Source: Halorubrum lipolyticum DSM 21995 (lineage in GTDB: Archaea > Halobacteriota > Halobacteria > Halobacteriales > Haloferacaceae). Taken from it: a stretch of DNA of 60,237 nucleotides. Location: contig NZ_AOJG01000009.1 in assembly GCF_000337375.1 (NCBI RefSeq), positions 106,820-167,056 of the forward strand. The letters run 5' to 3'. Shown one piece after another: positions 32,963-43,103 of the stretch. The notes under the pieces are model-generated. The model was not told where the DNA came from. It saw nothing but the letters and a program-made list of their open reading frames with translations, and did no database searches. Position 1 is the stretch's first letter; each line of letters begins with the position of its first letter. Position numbers and translations under genes: made by a program.

Positions 32963-33730
32963 ATGATAGACTCACTTATCCTGCAACAGGGGAGCGACTG
33001 GCGCGCGCAGGCGGAGGTCTTTGACGAGATCTTCTTCGTCTTCCTCGCGTTAGGCACCCTCGTCGGCACGATCGTTGTCGCGTACACGCTGTGGAACGTG
33101 TACAAGTACCGCGACGACGGCAGCGAGCCGAAGGAGGACTTCGACGCGCCGGAGGTCGGCGAGCTCCCGACGGGACAGGGCGGTCCGAAAGCAAAGAAGC
33201 TCTTCCTGTCGTTCGGGTTGAGCGCGATCGTCGTCATCAGTCTCGTCGTGTACGCGTACGGGATCCTCCTCTACGTTGAGGAGGGACCGGACTCCGACGA
33301 GGACAACATCGAGATACTGGTCGAGGGGTACCAGTACGGCTGGGACTACGAGTACCCGAACGGCCACTCCGAGACCGGTGAGCTGATCGTTCCCGCCGAC
33401 ACGCGGATCGACATCTCGGTGACTTCACGGGACGTGTGGCACAACTTCGGCTCGTCGGAGTTGCGGATAAAATCCGACGCCATCCCCGGAGACAACAACA
33501 CCAACTGGTTCTCCGTGAGTTCCGAAGAGGTCCAAGCGCAGGGCGGCGAGGCGACGTACACGGTCGAGTGCTTCGAGCTCTGCGGCCCCGGCCACTCCGC
33601 GATGGAGGGGCAGATCACCGTCATCCCCGAGGACGAGTGGGAGTCGTGGTACGAAGGAACCGGTAACGAGTCGAACGTCGAGGGCGCCGCAAGCGTTAAC
33701 GGCGCTGCGTACGGGGGTGTGAGCGCATGA
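32963..33730 (+). CDS. coxB: Cytochrome c oxidase subunit II
   Basis: 255-aa electron-entry subunit. Two membrane helices (about 22-48 and 78-101) precede the cupredoxin domain. The CuA site is visible as [10 protein letters not shown] (His) and [12 protein letters not shown] (two Cys, Glu, His, Met). [11 protein letters not shown] is the conserved aromatic strand for electron transfer. The stop overlaps the start of the fused subunit I/III gene by ATGA, so the two are cotranslated. In haloarchaea the donor is probably halocyanin rather than cytochrome c. Confidence 0.96.
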   Translation: MIDSLILQQGSDWRAQAEVFDEIFFVFLALGTLVGTIVVAYTLWNVYKYRDDGSEPKEDFDAPEVGELPTGQGGPKAKKLFLSFGLSAIVVISLVVYAYGILLYVEEGPDSDEDNIEILVEGYQYGWDYEYPNGHSETGELIVPADTRIDISVTSRDVWHNFGSSELRIKSDAIPGDNNTNWFSVSSEEVQAQGGEATYTVECFELCGPGHSAMEGQITVIPEDEWESWYEGTGNESNVEGAASVNGAAYGGVSA

Positions 33731-36225
33731 GCGAACTTCCGCCGACGACCTCCGTCAAGCGCTGGTTCGTCACCACGAACCACAAGGACATCGGAATCTT
33801 ATACACGATCACCGCGCTGTTCTTCCTGCTGTTCGGCGGGGTGCTCGCCCTGCTGATCCGCATGCAGCTGTGGGACCCGACGAGTCAGATCCTCTCCGGA
33901 CTGGCGTACAACGAGGCCGTCACCGCGCACGGGCTCATCATGGTGTTCTGGTTCCTCTCGCCGTTCGGATTCGGCTTCGCGAACTACTTCGTGCCGCTGC
34001 AGATCGGCGCCGACGACCTCGCGTTCCCCCGCCTGAACGCGCTGTCCTACTGGATGTACCTCTTCTCGGGGATCCTGCTCGGAATCAGCTTCTTCCAGGG
34101 CGGGACCCTCGACGCCGGGTGGACGATGTACGCCCCGCTCAACATCCCGATGTACACGCCGAGCATCGGGTCGACCGGGGCGGTGCTCGCGCTGTTCATG
34201 TTCGTCGTCGGCATCACGGCGTCGACGGTGAACTTCCTCACGTCCATCCACCACTCACGGGCAGAAGGGATGGGTATCATGGACATGCCGATGTTCACCT
34301 GGTCCATCCTCGCGACGGTGTGGATGATGCTGTTCGCGTTCGCGGCGCTGCTCGCCGTGGGACTGATCCTCGCGTCCGACCGCGTGCTCGGGAGCGTCTA
34401 CTTCTCGGCCACTGAGGGCGGCTCCCTGCTGTGGGGCCACCTCTTCTGGTTCTTCGGCCATCCGGAGGTGTACATCGTCTTCTTCCCGGCGCTCGGCGTG
34501 ATGTTGGAGCTGTTCCAGACGTTCTCCGGGCGGCGCCTCGTCGGTCGGAAGTGGGTGATCATCTCCATCTGCCTGATCTCCGTGCAGTCGTTCCTCGTGT
34601 GGATGCACCACATGTTCCTGACGACGATCAACCTGGAGATCAAGACGCTGATGATGGCGACCACCATCGGCATCTCGCTGCCCTTCGACCTACTGGTGTT
34701 CTCGCTGATCTACACGCTGATGAAGGGTCGCATCCAGTTCACGACCCCGTTCCTCTTCGCGTTCGGGGCGCTGCTGCTGTTCATCCTCGGCGGCATCACC
34801 GGGGTGTTCCTCGGCGCGATCGTACTCGACTACGAGTTCCGCGGCACCTACTGGGTGGTCGCGCACTTCCACTACGTGATGTTCGGCGGCGCGACCGCGC
34901 TGTTCGGCGGGGCCTACTACTGGTTCCCGAAGGTGACCGGGAAGATGTACGACGAGCTGCTCGGGAAGATCCACTTCGTCATCTTCTTCATCAGCTTCAA
35001 CATGGTGTACTTCTCGATGTTCCTCGGCTGGGAGACCCCCCGCCGGGTGTTCGAGTACAACCCCGAGTTCCAGATCTTCCACCAGTTCGGGACGATCGGC
35101 GCGTTTATCCTCGGATTCTCATTCTTCATCATGTTCTACAACTTCGCGAAGTCCTACGTCTCCGGCGAACCCGCCGGGGACAACCCGTGGGACTACTCGC
35201 GGACCGCGGAGTGGGCGGTGTCGTCGCCTCCGCCGCTCGAGAACTGGCCGAACCGTCCCTCGTACGCGTCCGGCAAGCTCGAGTTCGTGAAAGACTACGT
35301 GCCGGACGGCGGCCCGGCGGTCAAGGCCGACGGCGACGGCAACGCCGCGACCGACGGCGGTGACACGCACGAGGAGCACATCTCGAAGTACCCGTACTGG
35401 GACAAACACCCGAGCCACGCGAGCATCTGGCCGTTCGCGCTCTCGCTAGCGCTCGGCGTCATGCTGCTCGGTCTCTCCGGGTTCAGCGAGTCGCTGTCGT
35501 TCGCTGTCGGCGAGTCGCTCGCGGCGACCACGCTCACGGTCTCGAACCCCGTCTACCCGATCCTCGTCGTCGTCGGCCTGGTCGGGCTGGTCTGGACCGG
35601 CGTCAAGTGGGGGTTACAGGACTTCTACGCCCCGCCCAGCGAGTTCGCCGAGCGGTGGCCCTTCGAGGGCGTCGAGAAGGTGAAGCTGGGGATGTGGTTC
35701 TTCCTCGCGTCGGACGTGATCGTCTTCGGCGCGTTCCTCTCCGCGGCCATCTTCGTCCGGTACAACGCCGGCTGGATGACGTGGGAGCCGCTGACGGAGT
35801 CGCTACCGGGACTCATCAACACGTTCGTGCTGATCACCTCGTCGTTCACGGTGATCCTCGCGCTGGTGTATTCCCACCGGAAGAGCCGGCAGGGAGTGCT
35901 CGCCTCGCTCGGCGCGACCATCGCGCTCGGCTTCACGTTCCTCGCGATCAAGATGTGGGAGTGGCACCACGAGATCTTCGAGGTCGGGGTCCGTCTCGCG
36001 CAGAACCCGTACGGCGACCCCGTTCAGGCGTCGATCTACTACGTGACGACCGGACTCCACGGGATCCACGTGGTCATCGGCCTCCTGATCGCCATCTTCC
36101 TGTTCGTCCGGACGTACCAGGGCCACTACCTGGACGACGAGCGGCCGATCGAGTACTTCGGCCTCTACTGGCACTTCGTCGACATCGTCTGGGTGTTCAT
36201 CTTCCCGCTGTTCTACCTCTTCTGA
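33727..36225 (+). CDS. coxAC: Cytochrome c oxidase subunit I-III fusion
   Basis: 832-aa fusion of subunits I (about 1-520) and III (about 560-832). Subunit I has heme a ligand H in TAHGL, the D-channel Asp in [21 protein letters not shown] (CuB His, proton-channel Glu, crosslinked Tyr), the HHMF pair and the HFHYV heme pair. This is an A1-type enzyme that reduces O2 to water and pumps protons. Subunit III has [21 protein letters not shown] and ends at [19 protein letters not shown]. The linker (about 535-560) is polar. The start overlaps coxB. Confidence 0.97.
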   Translation: MSELPPTTSVKRWFVTTNHKDIGILYTITALFFLLFGGVLALLIRMQLWDPTSQILSGLAYNEAVTAHGLIMVFWFLSPFGFGFANYFVPLQIGADDLAFPRLNALSYWMYLFSGILLGISFFQGGTLDAGWTMYAPLNIPMYTPSIGSTGAVLALFMFVVGITASTVNFLTSIHHSRAEGMGIMDMPMFTWSILATVWMMLFAFAALLAVGLILASDRVLGSVYFSATEGGSLLWGHLFWFFGHPEVYIVFFPALGVMLELFQTFSGRRLVGRKWVIISICLISVQSFLVWMHHMFLTTINLEIKTLMMATTIGISLPFDLLVFSLIYTLMKGRIQFTTPFLFAFGALLLFILGGITGVFLGAIVLDYEFRGTYWVVAHFHYVMFGGATALFGGAYYWFPKVTGKMYDELLGKIHFVIFFISFNMVYFSMFLGWETPRRVFEYNPEFQIFHQFGTIGAFILGFSFFIMFYNFAKSYVSGEPAGDNPWDYSRTAEWAVSSPPPLENWPNRPSYASGKLEFVKDYVPDGGPAVKADGDGNAATDGGDTHEEHISKYPYWDKHPSHASIWPFALSLALGVMLLGLSGFSESLSFAVGESLAATTLTVSNPVYPILVVVGLVGLVWTGVKWGLQDFYAPPSEFAERWPFEGVEKVKLGMWFFLASDVIVFGAFLSAAIFVRYNAGWMTWEPLTESLPGLINTFVLITSSFTVILALVYSHRKSRQGVLASLGATIALGFTFLAIKMWEWHHEIFEVGVRLAQNPYGDPVQASIYYVTTGLHGIHVVIGLLIAIFLFVRTYQGHYLDDERPIEYFGLYWHFVDIVWVFIFPLFYLF

Positions 36226-36262
36226 GGGAACGGCGGACGGGGCGGCTCTTTTCGCGACGCAC

Positions 36263-36778
36263 TCACTCGTCGAGCGGCTCGGCGCACCACTGACAGAACG
36301 CCAGCTCCGTGTCGGTCTCACGGCCGCAGTGGGGACACGAACTAGGGTCGACGCCCGAGTCCGCACCCGGTTCGGCCGACCCGAGATCGGCGTCGCTCGC
36401 GGCGGTCTCTGACGCGCTCCCTACGCCCCGCGACCTCTCGCGGTCAGGGAGACGCGATGCCGCTTTCGTGGAGTTCGCGGCCGCCGAGCGTCGCTCGTGC
36501 TTCCGGTTGTTCCGGACGGCGAGGACGTATGCGTCGACGACGCTGGCGGCGACGGCGACGAGCGCCGGGGCGATCTCGGCGATCGGTGGGCGGTCCCCGG
36601 CGACGACCTGATCGACCGCCGCGTCGGGGACGACGAACACGAGCGTCGCGGTGATCGCGACGTACCACCCGAAGGCCCGCGCCCACCGACGGAGGTAGGC
36701 GTGACCGAGTCCGGACACCACGAGCGCCAACACGGCCGCGAGCCACGGTCGTCGTCGACTGGTCTCGGGATCGCTCAT
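36263..36778 (-). CDS. Membrane protein with C-terminal zinc ribbon
   Basis: 171 aa. Three hydrophobic helices (about 12-33, 36-56, 67-88) are followed by a charged linker and a zinc ribbon CPHCGRETDTELAFCQWC. The first helix pair with GHAYLRRWARAFGWY resembles the small DUF7575-type haloarchaeal family, which I cannot confirm. Function unknown. Confidence 0.72.
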   Translation of the reverse strand: MSDPETSRRRPWLAAVLALVVSGLGHAYLRRWARAFGWYVAITATLVFVVPDAAVDQVVAGDRPPIAEIAPALVAVAASVVDAYVLAVRNNRKHERRSAAANSTKAASRLPDRERSRGVGSASETAASDADLGSAEPGADSGVDPSSCPHCGRETDTELAFCQWCAEPLDE

Positions 36779-36857
36779 GGCGTGCGCAACGGGCGCGACC
36801 GCCGAGAAGCTACCCCTCGCTCGGAGCGTTTATGTGGCCGAGACGCCGAGCGGGAGT

Positions 36858-37037
36858 ATGTTCGGCGTGCCGACCGGAGAGTTCCTGATCGGAGTCGGGT
36901 TCGCGATCGCCGGAGTCGGGAGCTGGTTCGTCGGGCTCGGCGTCGCGTACCTCCTGTACCGGCGGTGGCGCGGGGACGGGCCGCGCGCCGACGGGGCGGA
37001 CGGAACGGGAAACGACGAGCCGCGGACGGAGAACTGA
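36858..37037 (+). CDS. Single-helix small membrane protein
   Basis: 59 aa. One long hydrophobic helix, LIGVGFAIAGVGSWFVGLGVAYLLY, then RRWRGD and an acidic tail. The TATA-like GCGTTTATGTGG is centred about 27 bases before the ATG, so it is a leaderless small gene; the in-frame ATG 81 bases upstream is not family-like. Function unknown. Confidence 0.65.
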   Translation: MFGVPTGEFLIGVGFAIAGVGSWFVGLGVAYLLYRRWRGDGPRADGADGTGNDEPRTEN

Positions 37038-37089
37038 CCGTTCGTTCCGGTTCGGCCACGCTTTTGAGTCCGGTCCCCGGATGACCGGT

Positions 37090-38082
37090 ATGACTGACAC
37101 GGCGCTCGTCATCGGCGGCACCCGGTTCATCGGCCGGCATACGGTCTCCGACCTGCTCGCGAACGGCTACGAAGTCGGCATGTTGAACCGCGGCACCCAC
37201 GAGAATCCCTTTTCCGACGACGAGCGGGTGACGCACGTCGAGGGCGACCGGAAGAGCGAGCGGGACCTCCGTACCGCGAAGCTCTCGATCGAGCCCGACG
37301 TCGTGATCGACTGCGTCGCGTATCAGCCGGCCGACGTAGAGACGGCGACGGAGGTGTTCGCCGACGCGGACGGGTACGTGTACGTCTCTTCGGGAGACAG
37401 CTACGCCGCCGAAGAGATCCCCAAACGAGAGGGAGAGACTCCGCTTCGACCGTGCACGCCCGAACAGGCGACCGACGACGAGTCGGAGACCTACGGGAAC
37501 CGCAAGGCCGAGGGCGACCGCGCCGTCTTCGCGGCCGCCGAGGAGGGCGTCGACGCGACGGCGGTGCGCCCCTGTATCGTCTACGGCCCGTACGACTACA
37601 CCGAGCGGCTCGACTACTGGATCGACCGAGTGCTCTCTCGCGACCGCGTCGTCGTGCCCGGCGACGGACAGAACCTCTGGCACCGCGCGTACGTCGAGGA
37701 CGTGGCCAGCGCGCTTCGGATCGTCGCCGAGCGCGGCGAGGCGGGACGGGCGTACAACGTGGGCGACCGCCGGGCGCTCACGCTCGAAGAGACGCTGGAA
37801 ACGATCGCCGACGCGGCCGGCGTCGACTGCGAGATCGTCACGGCGAGCGCCGACGCGCTGGCGGCCGGCGGCCTCGAACCGGACGACTTCGTGTTGTATC
37901 GGGAGTACCCGCACCTGCTCGACACGTGCGCGCTCGCCGATCTCGGGTGGGAGTCGACGCCCGTCGACGAGGCGGTGGCGCGGACCGTCGCCGAGCACCG
38001 GGACGCCGACCGCGACGGGAGCGAGTGGGACCCGGGTCGAGAGGCGGAGGAACGCGTGCTCGGCGTCAAAGAGACGCTGTAG
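37090..38082 (+). CDS. NAD-dependent epimerase/dehydratase family protein
   Basis: 330-aa short-chain-type protein of the extended SDR class. The NAD loop is VIGGTRFIGRHTVSDLL, SSG in VYVSSGDSY is the catalytic Ser region, and the YXXXK pair is in TYGNRKAEGD. The segment RPCIVYGPYDYTERLDYWIDRVL and the HRAYVEDVASAL stretch are typical of sugar-nucleotide or isoprenoid-linked epimerases. A second ATG lies at 37081; the TATA-like element centred near 37061 favours 37090. Confidence 0.85.
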   Translation: MTDTALVIGGTRFIGRHTVSDLLANGYEVGMLNRGTHENPFSDDERVTHVEGDRKSERDLRTAKLSIEPDVVIDCVAYQPADVETATEVFADADGYVYVSSGDSYAAEEIPKREGETPLRPCTPEQATDDESETYGNRKAEGDRAVFAAAEEGVDATAVRPCIVYGPYDYTERLDYWIDRVLSRDRVVVPGDGQNLWHRAYVEDVASALRIVAERGEAGRAYNVGDRRALTLEETLETIADAAGVDCEIVTASADALAAGGLEPDDFVLYREYPHLLDTCALADLGWESTPVDEAVARTVAEHRDADRDGSEWDPGREAEERVLGVKETL

Positions 38083-38111
38083 GCCGGTAGCCGGGAAACA
38101 CGGGAGCCCGT

Positions 38112-38861
38112 TCAGTACGCCGCGTCCCACCGAGCCGGCTTGCGCCGATTCCCGCAGTCGCGACACTCCATCCGGTCCATCGTGTCGATGGCGACGTTCG
38201 TCCCCTCGCAGTTCCCGCAGAGGAAGCCGTAGCGCCGCGTCAGATCGGCGTCAGCGTACGCGATGTAAAACGGGGCGTGAGAGCCTCGATCGCTCTCGTC
38301 GAAGGCGACGTGGACGGTCTCGCCGTCCTCCGTCTCGTAGGTGCCCTCCGAGATGCCGGTCAGCCGACCGACCTGCTTCCGGTACTCGCGCTCGGCGAAC
38401 GTCTCGTCGCCGATCTCGACCGAGCGCTCGCCGTCGAGGTCGTACCCCTCGCGCTCGTAGAACGCCGTCCCCGCCTCGTTGTCGACGAGGACGCGCGCCT
38501 CGATGCGGTCGGCGTCGGCCGCGCGGAGCTCCGACTCCACCCGTTCCAAGAGTGCGGAGCCGATCCCCGACTCGCGGTGGTCCGGGTGGACGTGGAGCCA
38601 GTCGATCTCCCCGACGCGCTCGCGGCGACCGACGACGTAGCTCTCGGCGAAGCCGACGACCGTCCCGTCGACGACGGCCACCGGGAACACCGTGTCGTCG
38701 TCGCCGATGTCCGCGCTGAGCTCCTCCGGGTCGTACCACTCGTCGACCGCCTCGGCCAACAGCGGCTCGTCGACGGCGTGACCGTAGGAAGCGATCAGCG
38801 ATTCGCGCGCGATCGTCCGGATCGCGTCGATGTCGTCGAGAGTCGCGGGTCGGAGATCCAT
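38112..38861 (-). CDS. GNAT acetyltransferase with zinc-ribbon C-terminus
   Basis: 249 aa. The GNAT domain (about 1-165) has IDWLHVHPDHRESGIGSALLERVESEL and the motif B segment ARVLVDNEAGTAFYEREGY. A C-terminal extension (about 175-249) carries a zinc ribbon, CGNCEGTNVAIDTMDRMECRDC, plus an RKPARWDAAY end. The fusion suggests protein or nucleic-acid recognition rather than small-molecule acetylation, though the target is unknown. A TATA-like element is about 28 bases upstream. Confidence 0.82.
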   Translation of the reverse strand: MDLRPATLDDIDAIRTIARESLIASYGHAVDEPLLAEAVDEWYDPEELSADIGDDDTVFPVAVVDGTVVGFAESYVVGRRERVGEIDWLHVHPDHRESGIGSALLERVESELRAADADRIEARVLVDNEAGTAFYEREGYDLDGERSVEIGDETFAEREYRKQVGRLTGISEGTYETEDGETVHVAFDESDRGSHAPFYIAYADADLTRRYGFLCGNCEGTNVAIDTMDRMECRDCGNRRKPARWDAAY

Positions 38862-39008
38862 ACCGGCTCATTCACACGCGGCTACAAAAAACACACAGGC
38901 GGAACGCGTCGGCGACTGAGACGGAAACGAGACGGGAACGGGACCGAGGGAGGAAACGAGGCGTGCACGGAAACGCGCGCGAGAAGCCGCGAGCGGTCGT
39001 CGAGCGGT

Positions 39009-39284
39009 CTACGAGATGGAGTACGTCGCGGCGGCCATCAGTAGCATGGTGAGCGCGAGCGCGAGCCCCATCACGTAGGTGAGCGACCGGTTTTCCCACC
39101 GGAGGTGCTGGAAGTAGGCGACGATGAGCAGCGTCTTCACCGTCGCGATCACCAGCGTCCCGCCGAGCGCCTGGGCGTACGTGAAGTTGAGGAAGTCGGC
39201 CTCGAAGAGGACGAAGTTCAGGGCGGCCGCGACCAGGAGCGCGACGTAGATCGCCGTGTACAGTTTGAGCGAGTCGTCCGACAT
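39009..39284 (-). CDS. Cytochrome c oxidase subunit IV family protein
   Basis: 91-aa membrane protein with three helices (LYTAIYVALLVAAALNFVLF, then GTLVIATVKTLLIVAYFQHLRWE, then LTYVMGLALALTMLLMAAATY). The K in VIATVKTLLIVAYFQHLRWE and the HLR are family marks of prokaryotic oxidase subunit IV. It lies 2.8 kb from coxAC and on the opposite strand, so it has its own transcript. The TATA-like element about 30 bases upstream supports the ATG. Confidence 0.88.
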   Translation of the reverse strand: MSDDSLKLYTAIYVALLVAAALNFVLFEADFLNFTYAQALGGTLVIATVKTLLIVAYFQHLRWENRSLTYVMGLALALTMLLMAAATYSIS

Positions 39285-39483
39285 TGCTTGCCTTCGAGTT
39301 CGTCCGTACGCTTAAAGAATTAACCATCCGGGAGACGCGCTCGCCCCGAGCGACGGACCGGCTCACCGACGCTTCGCTCCGACCGATACCGGCGGTACCG
39401 AGCGCGCCGAGCGCGGATCCCGAAACGCATATCCGCGCGACGCGCCCACGTCGGGTCGGTCGCAGCAGCCGGCCGATATCATC

Positions 39484-40002
39484 GTGGACCCGCTCGAACC
39501 GACGGACGATCTGCTCGAATCGCTGTACGTCGTCAACAAGGTCGCGAAGCAGTTCGCCGACGAGGCGACCGCCGCCTACGAGCGCGGCGACCTCACCGAG
39601 AGCAACGTCCGTTCGGCCCGCAAGGACGCGCTGTACCGGACCAAGACGGCCGTCCTCTCCCGCGTCGTCGCCCACGACCCGTCCCGCGTCTCCGGGGAGT
39701 ACCACGCGATCAACGGCGACGTCTGGCTCTTTCTGTCCGTCGACGGGTGGAAGTTCCATCAGCCGGCGTACGCGATCGGCAGCGAACTCACGGACGCGAT
39801 CGAGATCTCGAACTCCCGATCCGACCCCCTCGACGCGCCGTACGAACGCGACTCGACGGTCGAGCGGTCCGATCGCACGCTAGCGGAGTCGCTCTCGGGA
39901 CTGGCCGACGCCGGCGTCAACGCGAACGACCACCTCGCGCGCCCGACCGTCACGAGCGAACACGACCGGATCGTCGACGTGCGGTGGTCGTTCCTCCCGT
40001 AG
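39484..40002 (+). CDS. Conserved haloarchaeal protein of unknown function
   Basis: 172 aa, GTG start. It begins DPLEPTDDLLESLYVVNKVAKQFADEATAAYERGDLTESNVRSARKDALYRTK; the helical N-terminus is followed by a domain with VWLFLSVDGWKFHQPAYAIG. No known motif. It lies between the oxidase subunit IV gene and an SDR. The start is uncertain by a few codons because no strong TATA is visible. Confidence 0.7.
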   Translation: MDPLEPTDDLLESLYVVNKVAKQFADEATAAYERGDLTESNVRSARKDALYRTKTAVLSRVVAHDPSRVSGEYHAINGDVWLFLSVDGWKFHQPAYAIGSELTDAIEISNSRSDPLDAPYERDSTVERSDRTLAESLSGLADAGVNANDHLARPTVTSEHDRIVDVRWSFLP

Positions 40003-40181
40003 GCGTCGAGCTCTCGCGTGGAGATCGCCACCGACACGACTAGCCGCGGCGCCGGCGGCTCTGTCACCGAATTGCACGAGGCGCGTCGCGCCGAGCGAGG
40101 CGAGCACGCGCTCTCGACTGCGGGTTTCGACGGACCTCGTTCTGTTTCGTTCCGTTCCGCTGTTCCGCCGCCGGTCGGGAG

Positions 40182-40189
40182 AGTTATGC
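40182..40189 (+). promoter_or_regulatory. TATA-like box deciding the SDR start
   Basis: AGTTATGC is centred about 27 bases before the GTG at 40213. An ATG at 40186 lies inside it, so that ATG would be poorly placed. Confidence 0.45.
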
Positions 40190-40212
40190 CGCCGGGGGCC
40201 GACCGACGACGC

Positions 40213-41091
40213 GTGCAGAAGACGGTACTCATCACCGGCTGTTCCTCCGGCATCGGACGCGCCGCCGCGCGCGCGTTCCTCGACGAGGGGTGGACCGTGT
40301 ACGCGACCGCGCGGAACCCCGCGGACATCGAGACGCTCGGCGAGGCGGGCTGCGAGCTGGCGACGCTCGACGTCACGGACCAGAGCGACGTGGACCGCGT
40401 CGTCGACCGCATCTTGGACGAGGAGGGCGCGATCGACGCGCTGATCAACAACGCCGGCTACGGCCAGTTCGGCCCGGTCGAGGACGTGCCGACCGCGAAG
40501 GTCCACGAGCAGTTCGACGTGAACGTGTACGGCCCGCATCGGCTCGTCAAGGCCGTCCTCCCCGGGATGCGCCGCGAGCGCGACGGGACGATCGTCAACG
40601 TCTCGTCGGTCGCCGGGCGGGTGTCGTTCCCGGGCGGCGGCGTGTACAGCGGCTCGAAGTTCGCGATCGAGGCGCTGTCGGACGCGCTCCGCAACGAGGT
40701 CGCCGAGTTCGGGATCGACGTGGTCGTCGTCGAACCCGGCCCCGTGTGGACCAACTTCTCGAAGCGCGCGGAGCGGGAGGCGGGACGCGGCGACGGCGAG
40801 GCGGCGGACGGGGCGACCGACGGCGGCGAGAGCGACGACGGACTCGACCGATCCGGCGCCTACGAGGAGTTCTACGCGATCTTCGAGGACACGCAGCTGA
40901 TCGGCGGCGACGGCCCGGGCGCGATCGAGCCCGAGGTCGTCGCCGACGCGATCGTCAACGCGGCGAGCGCGACGCAGCCGCCCGCCCGCGTCCAGCCCGG
41001 TACGGTCGCCCGGATCGGCGTCCTCGCGCGGTACCTCCCCGACGCGATCCTCGACGCGGGGTACGACCTCGTCCGGAAGTTCACGTCGTAG
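40213..41091 (+). CDS. Short-chain dehydrogenase/reductase
   Basis: 292-aa classical SDR. The cofactor loop is TGCSSGIGRAAARAFL, the NAG motif is LINNAGYGQFGPVED, the catalytic Ser is in VNVSSVAGRVSFPGGG and YxxxK is in YSGSKFAIEALS. A long acidic insert (about 195-215) follows the PGPVWTNF loop. The oxidised substrate cannot be told. The GTG at 40213 puts the cofactor loop right at the N-terminus, as expected, and is 27 bases from the TATA-like box. Confidence 0.88.
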   Translation: MQKTVLITGCSSGIGRAAARAFLDEGWTVYATARNPADIETLGEAGCELATLDVTDQSDVDRVVDRILDEEGAIDALINNAGYGQFGPVEDVPTAKVHEQFDVNVYGPHRLVKAVLPGMRRERDGTIVNVSSVAGRVSFPGGGVYSGSKFAIEALSDALRNEVAEFGIDVVVVEPGPVWTNFSKRAEREAGRGDGEAADGATDGGESDDGLDRSGAYEEFYAIFEDTQLIGGDGPGAIEPEVVADAIVNAASATQPPARVQPGTVARIGVLARYLPDAILDAGYDLVRKFTS

Positions 41092-41195
41092 GCGCGTCCG
41101 CGATCGCGTTCCCTGCGTTCGCTTACACGCCCGGCAGCCGACGGAACGCGGCTTTTTTCGATCGAAACAGGGTATTCGTTACCGGATTTACCAAA

Positions 41196-41205
41196 GAATT
41201 AAGTC
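41196..41205 (+). promoter_or_regulatory. TATA box of the subtilase gene
   Basis: GAATTAAGTC is centred about 28 bases before the ATG at 41228, so the in-frame GTG at 41216 is less likely. Confidence 0.5.
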
Positions 41206-41227
41206 ACCGGATACGGTGGAGAATTCC

Positions 41228-43054
41228 ATGTCATACGATGACATTCCACTCGATAGGCGCGAGCTGATGGCGACGACCGTCGGCCTGTTCGGCACGCTGG
41301 GGGCCGTCGGCGGCGCGTCCGCGGCGGATCTCGTCGAAGTGAACGTCGGCGTTCGGAACGACGCCGGTCGGTCGGCCGCGAAGCGTGCGGCGGCCGAGGT
41401 GAAACGCGAGTTCGCCTTCGACGCGCTGACGATCCGGGTCGCGCCGGCGGCGGCCGCGAACCTCGAGAACAACCCCAACGTCCGGTACGTCGAGGAGAAC
41501 GGGACGATGGAGGCGTTCGAGCAGACGACGCCCTACGGAGTCGACATCACCGAGGCCGACCTGGCCATCGACGACGGCGACACGGGCGCGGGGGTCGACG
41601 TCGCGGTGATCGACACGGGGATCGACGCGCAACACGAGACCCTCCAGGCGAACCTCGGGGAGGGCTGGGCCGCCGTCGACGCCGCCTGCACGACGAACTG
41701 CGGCGGGGGCGGCCCCGGCGGCGGAGGGGGTAACGACATCGACGAGTGCCTCGCCGACTGGGACGACGACAACGACCACGGCACCCACTGCGCGGGCACG
41801 GCGGCGGCCGCGGACGACGGGACGGGCGTGCTCGGGGTCGCGCCGGAGGCGACCCTCCACGCCGTGAAGGTGCTCGCCTGTGACGGGTCGGGGTCGTTCG
41901 ACGACATCGCGGCCGGGATCGAGTGGTCCGCGGACCAGGGCCACGACGTCCAGAGCATGAGCCTCGGCGCCGACACCGAGTCCTCGGTGGTCGCGGACGC
42001 GCTCGGGTACGCCGCCGACCGGGGCGTCGTGATGGTCGCCGCCGCGGGCAACAGCGGTCCCTGTACGGACTGCGTCGGCTTCCCGGCTCGGGACGACCGG
42101 GTCATCGCGGTGTCCGCGACGGACGAGAGCGACGCACTCGCCGACTTCTCCTCGACCGGGCCGGAGGTCGACATCGCCGCCCCCGGCGTGGACACGCTCT
42201 CGACCGTCCCCCGGGACGAGTACGCCGAGTTCTCCGGCACGTCGATGGCGTGTCCGCACGTCTCCGGAGCGGCCGCGCAGGTGATCGCCGACGGGACGAC
42301 GGAACGCGACGCCGTCCGGACGGCTCTCCTCGACGCCGCCGAGGACGTCGGGCTCGACGAGAGCGAACAGGGGTCCGGGCGGCTCAACGTGGCGGACGCG
42401 CTCGGCGGTGACGACGGCGGGAACGCGGCCCCGGAGATCGACGACCTCGCGGTCTCCGAGGTCGAGACAGACGACGGCGACGCCGAGTTCGACGCGTCGT
42501 GGGCGGTCTCCGACGCGGACGCGGACCTCGACGCCGTCGAGCTCACGCTGGTCGACGACACGGCCGGCGCGACCGAGGACACGGCTTCCGAGAGCGTGAG
42601 CGGCGACGCCGCCAGCGGCACCACGCGGCTGGTCGCCGCCGGTGACGACGGCAGCGGGAACGGCTACACCGTCGAACTCGTCGCGACCGACACCGAAGGC
42701 GCGTCGGCGACGGACACCGCGACCGTCACGGAGACGGAGGACGGCGGTGACGGCGGAGACGGTGAGACCCCGCCCGCCGTCGACGAGTTCGTCGTCACCG
42801 ACGACAGCAACCCGAACTGGTCGCGACACGCGGTCGAGTGGGCGGTCTCGGACGCTGACGGCGACCTCGCGACGGTCACGAGCGAGCAGCTCACCGACGG
42901 CGGGAGCGTCGCCGACGCGGTCTCGTCCGGCGCGAGCGGCGGCAGCGCGTCGGGCGTCGACGACCTCGAAAGCCGACGGACCTCCGTCACCGAGATCCGA
43001 CTCACCGTCGTCGACGACGCCGGGAACGAGACGGTCGAGACTCGGAGCGTCTAG
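41228..43054 (+). CDS. Secreted subtilisin-like serine protease (halolysin-type) with two C-terminal repeats
   Basis: 608 aa. The N-terminus LDRRELMATTVGLFG looks like a Tat signal. A propeptide (about 40-100) precedes the S8 domain, with Asp in VIDTG (near 129), His in DHGTHCAG (near 184) and Ser in GTSMACPHVSG (about 340). Eight Cys in the catalytic domain, including a Gly-rich insert CTTNCGGGG and a PCTDC pair, are unusual for an extreme halophile. After the catalytic domain, two related acidic repeats of about 90 residues follow (EIDDLAVSEVE and VDEFVVTDDSN starts), beta-sandwich-like. Extracellular role is inferred. Confidence 0.92.
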   Translation: MSYDDIPLDRRELMATTVGLFGTLGAVGGASAADLVEVNVGVRNDAGRSAAKRAAAEVKREFAFDALTIRVAPAAAANLENNPNVRYVEENGTMEAFEQTTPYGVDITEADLAIDDGDTGAGVDVAVIDTGIDAQHETLQANLGEGWAAVDAACTTNCGGGGPGGGGGNDIDECLADWDDDNDHGTHCAGTAAAADDGTGVLGVAPEATLHAVKVLACDGSGSFDDIAAGIEWSADQGHDVQSMSLGADTESSVVADALGYAADRGVVMVAAAGNSGPCTDCVGFPARDDRVIAVSATDESDALADFSSTGPEVDIAAPGVDTLSTVPRDEYAEFSGTSMACPHVSGAAAQVIADGTTERDAVRTALLDAAEDVGLDESEQGSGRLNVADALGGDDGGNAAPEIDDLAVSEVETDDGDAEFDASWAVSDADADLDAVELTLVDDTAGATEDTASESVSGDAASGTTRLVAAGDDGSGNGYTVELVATDTEGASATDTATVTETEDGGDGGDGETPPAVDEFVVTDDSNPNWSRHAVEWAVSDADGDLATVTSEQLTDGGSVADAVSSGASGGSASGVDDLESRRTSVTEIRLTVVDDAGNETVETRSV

Positions 43055-43103
43055 CGCTCGGAGGAGGCCGCCTCCGGGTCACCCGTCGCCGGAATCGTCG
43101 GAT

